Shown here in pieces: positions 1 through 9,933 of a stretch of DNA of 64,000 bases. The notes beneath the pieces were generated by a model that saw only the letters and a program-made list of their open reading frames with translations, was not told the DNA's origin and searched no databases. The DNA is from Stenopsyche tienmushanensis (taxonomy: Eukaryota > Arthropoda > Insecta > Trichoptera > Stenopsychidae). Within the stretch, counting starts at the first letter, position 1, and the number at the start of each line of letters is the position of its first letter. The stretch lies in contig WACJ01000289.1 in the NCBI GenBank assembly GCA_008973525.1, positions 1 to 64,000 of the forward strand, read 5' to 3'. The position numbers were made by a program, and so were the translations under genes.

Positions 1-750
1 AGCGTTCGATGCCTATGGGAAGGAAACCTCAATAAACAATTGAGCATCGCTTTGAGTGTTGGAATGTTGAATCAAGAAGTAGTTACATTCAGTGGCGATA
101 CTGCAATGGCAAGTCTAGACATACAACTTGGACGCGGACCATTTGCACCACCAGCTAACGGATTAGTCAAAATAGGAGAAACAATGACGCTTGTTGTTTC
201 AATAACCGGCGATCCAGGATTTGATATTCAAGTCAAAGATTGCAAAGCGAGAGATTCAACATCAACCAACGTCTATCCACTAACAGACGAAGACGGTTGT
301 GTACTTAAACCCAAAGTATTCGGAGCATTCCAAAAGACTAAAAATACTGGAAACACTGGAAGTAGCATATTGGCCTACGCATTCTTCAGTGCATTCAAAT
401 TCCCTGACGTAATGGACCTCATATTGGAATGCAACGTGGAGCTCTGCAAAACAAATTGCGAAATGTGTCCAAATCCAAGCCAGAAATATGAACCAGGCAA
501 ACGACGCAGGAGAGATACTCTTTTGAATTCAAATGAAACTCTGGCTGACCCTATCCGAGTAGGAAAAGGTTTGAGAGTAATTTTGCCCGAAGAGCTCACG
601 TTTGTTGAGCCCATTGGAATATGCTTATCGCACTCTGGATTCTTGTGGGGTGCTATTTTCTTACTATCAATTATGGTCGTCAGTTGTATAAGCACAGGAT
701 ATATGTGGTTGAAATTACAGCGTCATTCACAGTGTAAGAATCATATGTGA
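1..750 (+). CDS. ZP-domain membrane protein, 3' part (5' end outside window)
   Basis: The frame is open from the first base and ends with TGA at 748-750, giving 249 residues of a protein whose start lies to the left. It reads as the C-terminal half of a zona pellucida domain: spaced cysteines (RCLW, DC, DEDGC, LEC, LC, NC, MC), then a basic furin-type site (KRRRRD, about residue 170), then a hydrophobic segment near the C-terminus (WGAIFLLSIMVVSCISTGYMW) and a short cytosolic tail. In this family the ZP domain polymerises in the apical extracellular matrix and the furin site releases it from the membrane; arthropod members shape cuticle and tubes. The cysteine spacing resembles the dusky/piopio/trynity group, but I cannot assign an ortholog. 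No splice site is evident inside. It converges on the Mss4-type gene. An AATAAA lies at 975-980. Confident about the family, not the name. Confidence 0.85.
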   Translation, partial: SVRCLWEGNLNKQLSIALSVGMLNQEVVTFSGDTAMASLDIQLGRGPFAPPANGLVKIGETMTLVVSITGDPGFDIQVKDCKARDSTSTNVYPLTDEDGCVLKPKVFGAFQKTKNTGNTGSSILAYAFFSAFKFPDVMDLILECNVELCKTNCEMCPNPSQKYEPGKRRRRDTLLNSNETLADPIRVGKGLRVILPEELTFVEPIGICLSHSGFLWGAIFLLSIMVVSCISTGYMWLKLQRHSQCKNHM

Positions 751-2705
751 CATAAAAACCACAACGACTTATGCTAAAAACTAAAATTCACTATTTATAT
801 CAATTATTTTCAAACATCTCTGCATAATGGAGGGAATTTATTTCCATAAAATGTTATAATTCTCTACTGTTGCATTGATAAAAAATGAATATATTGCCGC
901 ATGCAGATTATCTATATTAAGTCAGATTAATAATCATTTACCATTAAAATAATTCATCTAATTTATTCACACAAAATAAATTATTAGTTATGAAATTGTG
1001 TAAATCAATTATATAGAATAGTTATGGAGAGTCAAACATTTATTATAAGTCAATTCAATGTGTAGTCCCTTGTAAAGAATTGTAATTAATTTATTGAATA
1101 TCTTTAACTTGAGCATATTTCATAATGACATCTGGAAAAATAGTTAAATAGTAAGCTATATATATCATTTGTATATAATTCATTATGAACAGTTTCAAAT
1201 TTACTTTTAAGAGAGTTGTGGAATGAATGTTATTTGAAAATTTCTTCAGCGATAGTATCAACAAATTTCTAGGCTTATGATGGCGAGAGTATATCAAAGA
1301 CCTGCATTTACAAGAAATAATATACTTAAATATCGTGAAAAACAGATTACCGTAGTATGTGGAATAATGTATATATTAAATAGAATAAGTACCTGAAAGC
1401 ACTATTGAAATGGAATTTTGATTTAAATGTGAATGACTTGCTCGCTATTAGTTAAAACACTGCCAGTACTAAGTTACAGTAAAATATACTCATCATTTAC
1501 ATACATATGTACACATTCATATTTATTTCCTGAACATTATTTTTAAGTAGATTATTTTTTTATATCAATAATAATAAGAATTGAGAAATTTAACAAATGT
1601 TTTTAATTTTAAATCCTTTGTCCTGTTCCTACGCTGTTTTAAACAAAATTATGTATTCAAATTTGTGGTCTGGATGTTCACAAAAAAATATTTAAAATAA
1701 CCACAGTTGACATCATAGAATTCACAATAATTGTTCAAAGTCATTGAAAGGATATGAGACACTATAATAAATCTTGTCTTACGAAACTCTTTAGAATTGA
1801 ACTATGTATTAATGAATTCATAAATAATACAGAATATTTCTGCAATAAGATTCTACCTAAAATAAAACTATTTAAATGAATCATGAACTGCATTAAAGCT
1901 TAACCACATGTCTAGCAAATTAGATTTGGCATATTCATACAAATACGCTTCTATACTGTTCATCCAATTGCAATAAAACTTTTTCAACTTACTTTTTACA
2001 CTTGCGAGAATAATGTTAGCGCATTTTGGCCTTGTGGAAAAAGGATGCCCGTGTAATACGGTGGTTAAGTCGATCTTCGAAATGAGAGCGAGTGTGCATA
2101 TGCTTTAGAATCCCAGTTCTTCGGTTCATGTTACACGTGACCTGAAGCAATAAACCATGTACCGCATTTCTTTTCAAATAATTATTAAGCACTTATAGCA
2201 TTGCAACGCATGCCGGGTATTTGCTGTTAATTAAAATAATATTAAAAAAATGTACTTTCCCCCTATCAGTTGTAGGAAATATGCAGCAATCTAATTCATC
2301 AAAAATGTAATAATCTGAAGCTAAGGATAAATGAAAAATATATTTTGTGATTGTATTTTATATTTATATAAATTAATTTACAAAATAATGAAGCAAGTGT
2401 TACTTAAATTTTGCCATTAAATGAATATTTTTGGTTAAAATGCACACAGTGAGTAAAATGTACCATTTATTTAGACTTTTTTACAATCAAATAAAATTAA
2501 AAAAAGCCGAATTGCAATCAACTTTAAAAAAGCATATATAAGATTTGTGAACGAGTTGTCTTTACACCTAAAATATTTAATCAACTCTAAGAATATAAAG
2601 CTAATATAAAATACTCAAAATTCAATTAGTAGTCAAATCAATGTTTTTTATAAAAAAAAAAGTAATAATCAATATAAGCGCATTTAATTTTTTTTAAATT
2701 TAGAA
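751..2705. other. AT-rich interval between converging genes
   Basis: This is the 3' flank of the ZP gene and, on the other strand, of the Mss4-type gene. It is very AT-rich with no coding exon that I can see. Several AATAAA-type signals are present, for example 975-980. A decayed Helitron-like repeat occupies about 1950-2232 and is listed separately. The remainder is probably 3' UTR and spacer. Confidence 0.5.
1950..2232 (+). mobile_element. Helitron-like non-autonomous repeat, copy 1 (decayed)
   Basis: This region aligns by eye with a repeat at 32265-32700. Shared blocks are the segment beginning TTCATCCAATTGCAATAAAA, the segment around GAGAGCGAGTGTGCATATGC, CACGTGACCTGAAGCAATAA, and the terminal CGCATGCCGGGTATT. 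The CTAG end seen in copy 2 has decayed here to CTGT. There is no coding capacity. Assignment to Helitrons rests on the terminus of the better copies. Confidence 0.5.
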
Positions 2706-3912
2706 TTATTGTTCTTCTTTTTGGTGCGTCACTCTCGCTAAGGCTACATAGCTCAACTTGGTGGAAATCGTATGATATCCAATTGGACCCATTTCACAGT
2801 CGGCACAACTCAAATATTTTATGTCATTTACGGTATGAGTGAAACCGATATTTTCGAATGTGAACATATCGTTGACCACCCAAAAATCGCTAAGTTCTTC
2901 CCCATCATCTTGTGCAACGCTATCTTTTTTTTGAGTCATAAAAGGAAGTTTGTGCTGGAACAATATGATCAATATTAAAACAAAGTTAATAAGGATTATT
3001 AATTAATTTTGCTGATTTGAGTTACGGTTCTAAGTCACATTTTGTGGATGATTATTATAATTTAAGGTGAACAGATTTCAGCATTGGTGAAGTGTGACAA
3101 AATTGACGGAGATGATGGGAATGGCTTTTTTTGTTGAAAAATAATGTTCTAAACATTTTTTACTTGAGTTCCAAAATGACAAGTTTTTCTACAAACTGTG
3201 TAATTCAAGGAACATTCCCATCCTATTTTATGATTAAAATTCCTGTTTATTTTACAAATTAATGTTTTTGATTGTCTGTTCTCTCTTTATTGATATTTTT
3301 ATATCAAAAAAGAGTTAATAAAAATCAACGTCTTTTAAAAACCTTTTGGGTCAATGTTTGACCCGCAGATCATAAGATCGCCATACTTGTTCTAGAGTAG
3401 CAAAAATTATTATAAAGGACGTAAAAATTGTATTGCATTATATTTTTTATACAAGAACAAAATGATTTTCTAACCACTCTTGACGGAGAAATTTAACATT
3501 TTGTTTGCTACTTGATTGTGTATAAACACTAGACATTTTTTTAAAGATTATCGTTTAAAAACACTTCTAAAATTTTAGAGCATTTATACTGTGACAGAAA
3601 GTGAAAGACTGGAAATTTTTAAGACGCCGCGAGATGCGAAACAACTTGTTAAAAATTGGGATTGTTTTGCCCAAAAGTACGACGCCTGGTCACCTTATTA
3701 TAATTTCATATGGAGAAAAAAAATATTATCATCGAAAATGACAGGATGTATTGTATTTAAAAAGGCAAATGTATTTAAATATGGCTCACCTCAATTACGA
3801 CGTGTTGTGCTGCTTTCGGTGTTAGAATTTTAGATTTACAATATTGACATGTTACTGTGTATTTATTTTTTTCTTCTTCAATTAAGTCTTCATAATTGGA
3901 TACAGTCTTCAT
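2706..3912 (-). CDS. strat: Mss4/RABIF-like Rab-interacting zinc protein (two exons)
   Basis: Exon 1 is 3790-3912 (ATG at 3910-3912, 41 codons, donor GAG|GTGAGC). Exon 2 is 2706-2954 (acceptor TTGTTCCAG, 82 codons plus TAA), and the phase-0 intron is 835 nt. The joined protein is 123 residues, the same length as human Mss4/RABIF. Two CxxC pairs that bind one zinc in the family are visible: CQYCKSK in exon 1 and CADCEMGPIG in exon 2. The signature DMFTFENIGFTHTV (about residues 70-83) and CADCEMGPIGYH are nearly textbook Mss4. Family members hold nucleotide-free exocytic Rab GTPases and act as chaperone or weak exchange factor in the secretory pathway; the Drosophila ortholog is stratum. Exon 1 is short and antisense to a spurious + frame. 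Nothing looks broken. The upstream transcript start was not located. Confidence 0.9.
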
Positions 3913-5239
3913 TGTTGAACAAGATATGTGTGAAGATCAGACAAGAATTAGAACAATTGGATATGAATTCTAAAATAAAATAAACGTCAATTTTACGATG
4001 ATAACTGTCAAATTGTATCACTTGTCTTTAACTCGTATAAAAACGGCCATAAAAATACATATGTCAAATATTATTCATATGGGAGAAATGGTGAAAAAAA
4101 TAAATTAATTCTCATTTTAATATTTTATAACAATATAAAAGACGTTTTAATTTAAGAAAATATTTTATTATAGTATTTTTATATTAGTAAAAAAATATGT
4201 TATATTAAATTAATTTTGTCAAAATTCATGTTATTTAGACATTTATTCTATGTAAAGTTTTCCTATGACAATTTTTGTATAAACCTTATATTGTTTTATA
4301 GCAATAAAAGAACAATAAGAAATAAATAAAAAATATGAAAATAATTATTTATTCGTCAAAGTTTTCATATAAACAGCAAGTCCATAGCTTTAATAAGAAT
4401 TATAAAATTATCTTAAATATGACAGGAAACGATTTACAAAAGGTACAGAAGACATTTACTTTTAAGCGTTTTAAAATTATGCTCGAGGAAATCATGGAAC
4501 AAGTTATTTTCACATTATTACAACAATTACATCTACAGCTATAACTGATAATTGTCAAGAAACACTTATTCTCACAATCTTTCTAAGATTTGGACAATGG
4601 CTGGCATCGCTACGTATACCTAGCAAAGCTGTTTTAGAGGTATTTATAAAAATTGAATAAACCATTTAAGATTAACTTGATAATTTTGAATCTTTTATAT
4701 TGATAAATCAATTTCTAAATGTAAATGACATGCATAATAAAATTGTACATTGATAACATTTCTAATATGTCATAGAAATCCTTTTTAAAATGAGAATAAG
4801 AATCGTTCATCAACAAAATCGTAATATTATAGAGACTTAATCAGACCTCTATATCAAATTATATCGTATTTAATGTTTTAAATTACTAGATGAATTTTGA
4901 ACCGATAATTAAAAACCACCAATTGTATTTCACACACAAATCAAGTAAAATATGCATATAACAATGTTTTAAACTGATTGTAAATCTTACAGTAATTACG
5001 ATACTAAAAAGAGGTTGAACATCTTATTGCGAGTATTTGATTTTAAGAATAACATATCCAAGTATATATTTTAAGTTAGAAATTTTCAACCCTGCACACA
5101 AAAAAATAAATATCACAGTTAACAATTTTTATAGAAGACCCCCAATTATCTAAGTTCGGTTGCTATATAATAAATGCACTAAGCATGACTATATTAATCA
5201 CTTTGTATTTTGTAAGCAATATGTTGAATTAACCTGTCC
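3913..5239. other. AT-rich spacer upstream of the Mss4-type gene
   Basis: This should hold the Mss4-type promoter at its left edge. Most of it is low-complexity AT-rich DNA. A weak possible exon pair on the + strand at 4410-4639 is discussed in the findings but is not called as a gene. Confidence 0.4.
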
Positions 5240-5965
5240 TTTACTATGGTGTATTTACTACACTGAGTCGAATTGTAGTAAAGTTGTAATAATGGGAATT
5301 TTTATAAAATTACTACATTGAATTGTAAGGGAGGCTTACAGATTCATGGAGCGAAGATATAATGTATCATGCCCATGGCGAAATCAAGGTTGGAAGCTTT
5401 GGCGGCACTTACGTCTATCGATGGGGCTGCTGCTACCTTCAGTATGTCAATCAATTACGACAAAATTAAATTAACGATGGTTTCGAGAGTGAATACTGGA
5501 GGCTGTACCTCCGTGTATCTGAAAGTTTTGAGAAAATTTTTTGGACCTCTCCGAGACGAGACCTCGGGTTCTGAGGTCTCTTCATGAGGTCCAATTGTGA
5601 AGTCGTATACGACGAAGCACCAATTACTAGCTTCGTTCGAACCTGCTGTCTTAAATTTTCAACTGAGTGGTAGTAGACCCGCCGGAAGACCTCGGCTACG
5701 CTAGGCTGGTCAAATGGAAAAGATGCCACTTGTCTAGGCCTGGGCAATTGGAGGAAGGAGGTCCAGGACAGAAGAAAATGGCGGTAAGCGTTGTCGGTGG
5801 CCGCAGCTCTCTGATAGGGCTATAAGCGCCACCAAAAGTAAAAAAGTAAGTGCTACATTGAATCTCGATATACTATCTAAATTGATATACATATCATCGA
5901 ATATTGATATGATATATAATAAATACAGGGTTTTAGAATGTCATATGGTGTACTAAATACGAAGC
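5240..5965 (+). repeat. Short dispersed repeat split by a LINE insertion
   Basis: The outer parts match, in inverse orientation, a short unit at about 34396-34482. Shared blocks include TTTACTACA, TAATAATGGGAAT, ATTGATATGA and CATATGGTGTACTAAATA. Here the unit is interrupted by a LINE tail (5324-5852). The shorter copy shows the same two arms with no LINE between them, so this is an old repeat that served as a LINE target. Confidence 0.5.
5324..5852 (+). mobile_element. 5'-truncated LINE tail with 11-bp target duplication
   Basis: CTACATTGAAT occurs at 5313-5323 and again at 5853-5863, flanking this segment exactly. In between, broken frames give pieces typical of a LINE polyprotein C-terminus: LRKFFGPLRDETSG (about 5528-5570), then GNWRKEVQDRRKWR (about 5742-5783), matching the family pattern of FGP-D-ETG followed by NWRxxxQDRxxWR. 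Stops and frameshifts show it is dead. The 3' tail is A-rich but not pure poly-A. The clade cannot be fixed from so short a piece. Confidence 0.65.
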
Positions 5966-6608
5966 ATCGTAAGGGAAAGGTTAAATTAACATGACATCTC
6001 TTATATCTATATAAAATATAATTAACAGAATAACCTCAATCACTGAATAGAGCAAATTCGTTAATATCTAATTCAACAATGCATATAAAGATATCGTTGT
6101 CATTCTTATAAACGTATTTATTATAACATTGAATTGGAATCTAGTTGTGATTGTTTAAAATGCTCAGTTAATTGGGAGTCTACTATACCGTGATTATTCT
6201 ACTGTATTTGATTGGTTTATTTTATTCTATTATATATTGATCTATTTATTAAATTCTTATTAGTTTTGAAAAAGATCATCCATAAAAGCAATAATATGTA
6301 CCTACTCTAGGTATGATCGTAACAAAAGGATACAAAATATAGCATATTGTACCTCTAGGTATAAAACTTCATAACATTATCTTTAAAAACTATATGCAAT
6401 AAAAATATTGATAGTTATTAGCTATAATGTTAATTCTAAAATCTTATAACTGGCTAGTATAATTTAGTGTATATTTATTATCATTAAACAATTTGAACCA
6501 TGAGAATATTGAGTGATATGGAAAAATATCTTCCTGTCAATCATAAAGTTTTTAGGGATTTGTAGACTTATTGCATGCTTGGTTTATGGAGTACGTTTAC
6601 AGTTTTTT

Positions 6609-9600
6609 TCAAACATTGGGTAATAAGGAGGGTTTTCTTCCAGGCCAAGCTTCTTTGGCATATTTCTTCTTTTTAGGCTCATTCGATGAGCCTTGTGGAG
6701 CTTCTGATGGATTATTTTCTGTTGGTTTGGCTTGATTACTTCCAGAGTTATTAGCAGCATTATTTTCATCGATGTCAATTGCATCATAGAGTTCTACATC
6801 GGGTGCAGGATTTGGTAGAGAAAGACCCAACCTATAATAAAACAATTCAATATGTAAATAAGTAACGCCATTATTTTTGGATTAGTAGAATATCAGAAAT
6901 ATAATAAAAATATTTTATACTACCTCGTTCCAAGTAAAGCCATACTACTAGTGAGAGTAAGTCCGCCAGTTGGCGTTGTTGGAGTAGATCCATGCGGTGC
7001 TGGAAGTTCATGATACAAAGACGGCATAACTGATGGATGCAAATGCTTTGTATAGTCACGAAGACGGACAGAATTACCTGTGAATAATCGAATAAATGAT
7101 TAAACAAATAATGTTAGTTAAATAAAATATTACATATTAAATTTGATAAGAATGAAAATACATTCATCTCCAGTGCTCAGTTTTAGTCTTTTAGAATTTA
7201 GATGTCCAGCTGTTGGTACTATAGTCGTCTTTATAAGATTACGGAACTTTCCAACTGTCGGATCTACATCTTCAGGGTTAATGATATCAACATCCTCATT
7301 AAATGATACTTCTCGCTTCTGTTTTCTTCCGGCTTGAGCTGAGGCTGCAGATCGTCCAGACGATCCCTTCAAAAGTAATTGAGTTTTTTATAACAATTCA
7401 TAAAAATGTAACATTGATAAAATAAATAAGCACCTTTATAGTGTCAGAAGAATCGTCTGTAGATATACCCAACATAGAAATACGTCGGTTGTGAGCAGTA
7501 TTGAATTCAGTCAGATTCTGTAAAATAAATTAATAAATGTAAAATAAAATTAGTATTTTACAAATTTGAATGACATAGTTTAATTTCACTTACATCTAGC
7601 TCAGTTTGGGTTTCCGGTAACCCTAAAAGTGCTCCTTCAGCATCAGTTGCAGGTAAATCTTCCATGATACCTCTTGTAGTTCCAGTGGGTCTTTCCCTAA
7701 ATTCATTTAATTGAGTTGTTATAATAACATAATTACGATTATTTTATTTATTATAGTATCATATTACATAGTACAACATGAAGAATCGGAATTTCAGTTA
7801 GTTAAAGATGGACCGTGATTGAGAAAGGTTCTGTGTAATAATAGATTTTCCCGTTTTTTACTAATACATAATAATAGATTGTCCCTCCACAATTTATGCG
7901 AAATTGCCTACTGTACAAATATCTTCAAATAATGAATGCAATAATTACAACTAAAAATATTTATGATATACTAGAAGAATCTTTAACTGTTTGTTAATGC
8001 CAGAGATGGTTTAAACAATTTAAAAGTGAAAATTTTAATTTAGAAAATAAGGTCCGAAGTAAGAGAAAAGTTAAAATGGACGACGATATACTGCGTGCTG
8101 AAATTGAATCAAATTTAACATAGACTAAACGAGAATTAACAGATAAGCGTGAATACTTCCGGAAAAGTATTTTACACTTGAAAAAAATAGGAAAGACCAT
8201 AAAACAGGTAGAGTGGATACTGCATGATATTACTGATGAGATCAAGGTGGTACGCAAGGGTACGTGTTATGATTTAATCGTCAAACAGAAGAAACAACCG
8301 TTTTTACACTATTTTGTGACTGGAGATTAAAAGTGGGTGTTGTACTCAAATCAATAACCCAAAAGACAATGATTTTGAAAGAGGATGTAAAGAAACCAAC
8401 CCCTCGACCGCGTCTAACAGTAAAAATAGCTCTTTTAAATGTATAGTGGGACTCCAAAGGGATAATCCACCACGAAGTCCTTCCATGTGGTCAAAACATA
8501 ACGAGGGAGATATATCCAAGGGAGGGTCAATCGCCACCAGATTCTTTAGCAACATGATAATGAGCGACCCCATAAATTAAAAATAATCGAAAACTGATCA
8601 TCGACACTCGATATTAAGGAATGCTAATCGTACTTCCAGAAAGGTCGATCATTCGATGCTTTTAAAAACATGTCATTAAGACACGTGGATTGATGAATCA
8701 GACTTTGCTGATGATTTTGAAACATTTTTGGAGTGAGTCATTTAACCGAGTATCATTAAGCTTTTATAAAATCCTTCCCTTTTTGGGAAATTGACAGGCT
8801 TGCACGGCAAGTCTGTCTCTTAGGTTAGGGATTTCCCAATCTATTTTTCTCTCCACGTTACAGTTAAAACCAGGATGAAGCAATTCAAAGGTTCGAACAA
8901 TTTATTGGCTCTAAAAGTGTGGACTTTTATAAAAATAGGGTTAGCAATATAGTATCTCGTTTGCAAAAGACTATTGAAGCTAATGGAGATTATTTTGATT
9001 GAATCGTTTCAATTCTCACCTAATTCCGAACATTCATATGGTACAATTTAATACAAAGCTTTTCTATTGTTTTACCTAATAATATAATATCTAGTCGATG
9101 CTCCAAAATGAAACGTTGAATCTATTGGTAGTTGTGTTGGTTTATCAGCTTCGAGTCTCATATTACCGATATATGTTCCATGGGCTGCAAAATATATTAT
9201 GGAATAAATTTAAGCACATCTTTTAAATATCATGTAACAATGAATAGAATTAATTTACTGCTGCCAAGATCAACTAGGAATGCTCTGTTGAGATGTTTGT
9301 GATAGACAAATGCTGCGTGGACCCTCGAACAACTTGCATGATCTATGCAAACATCATTCATTTGCTTATTCCGACCAAAGAGGTAACATCGCTTTTCATC
9401 CAGCATAAACTTTTGTATTAATTTATCATCTTTTAAAACGTCCAAGTGCAGTCCAGTAGGGGCCTTTCCTGCCCTGAAATAAATATTTAAATTAACAATA
9501 AACATCAACATTACTAAAATAAAAATTGTCTCTAATCTAATGCCAGCTAAATTTACATCGCTCCAATCTAATTTATGCATCATCTAAAAATACTACAAAC

Positions 9601-9843
9601 AACTTTCACCAAAATAATCGTTATATCGGCAAATAAAATATTTGTTTACAAAATCAACGGAATTTAACAGAAAATTGATCATTATGATCTGAGAAAATCA
9701 AAATGCGTATTTATTGATAATAATATAAAGCAATGAACATGATACAAAACAAGTCATTATAACATATTTAACGAGTTTTCAAACACATCAAAATTACATA
9801 TGCAAATTTCTCACCAGCTTGGGACGTCATAGTGGTTAGCCAT
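6609..9843 (-). CDS. Nipp1: NIPP1 (PPP1R8), FHA-domain nuclear inhibitor of protein phosphatase 1
   Basis: Eight exons: 9815-9843, 9259-9473, 9076-9184, 7594-7696, 7434-7517, 7162-7366, 6924-7077 and 6609-6831 (TGA at 6609-6611). Phases agree throughout, giving 373 residues against 351 in human. The start is MANHYDVPSWAGK. The FHA domain covers about residues 30-110 and includes YLFGRN, CSRVHAAFVYHKHL and LGSTHGTYIG. The LLGLPETQTELDNLTEFNTAH block follows the FHA. A PP1-docking RVxF-type motif, REVSF, is at about 198-202, followed by the conserved INPEDVDP, and the C-terminus EPKKKKYAKEAWPG is diagnostic. In the family the FHA binds phosphothreonine splicing partners while the central part inhibits nuclear PP1. 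Intron 3 (7697-9075) carries a dead mariner. The exon 6/7 join (T|GTATTT to CACAG|GTAATT) is the least certain, since the region around it is poorly conserved. Confidence 0.92.
8060..9002 (+). mobile_element. Degenerate mariner transposon inside Nipp1 intron 3
   Basis: The + strand, antisense to Nipp1, carries a broken mariner transposase. Readable pieces in order are HLKKIGKTIKQVEWILHDIT (about 8177-8236), KKQPFLHYFVTGD then KWVLYSNQ after a stop (8289-8355), KPTPRPRLTVKIALLNV and WDSKGIIHHEVLP (about 8395-8485), QHDNERPH (about 8549-8572, the DNARPH catalytic block), and DEAIQRFEQFIGSKSVDFYK through EANGDYFD (about 8874-9001). The first catalytic Asp sits in the VTGD block. Multiple stops and frameshifts show it is inactive. 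Terminal repeats were not located. Confidence 0.8.
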
Positions 9844-9916
9844 GTTTCATTTAGGTATAATTCTATTTTCTCGCTTAAATCAATTTAGACACATAACCCC
9901 TTGACAGTTGTATTGC

Positions 9917-9933
9917 AGTCGCCGGTAGCGACT
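9917..9933. promoter_or_regulatory. Perfect 6-bp palindrome upstream of Nipp1 start
   Basis: AGTCGC CGGTA GCGACT is a perfect 6-bp inverted repeat with a 5-nt spacer, about 75 bp upstream of the Nipp1 ATG, in a slightly GC-richer patch. It could be a factor site in the core promoter; this is inference from position and symmetry only. Confidence 0.25.

Noticed and set aside
3591..3833. 80-codon open frame on the + strand
   Set aside because: It starts with GTG, overlaps Mss4 exon 1 antisense, has no family resemblance and no splice partners; most likely a chance frame in the intron.
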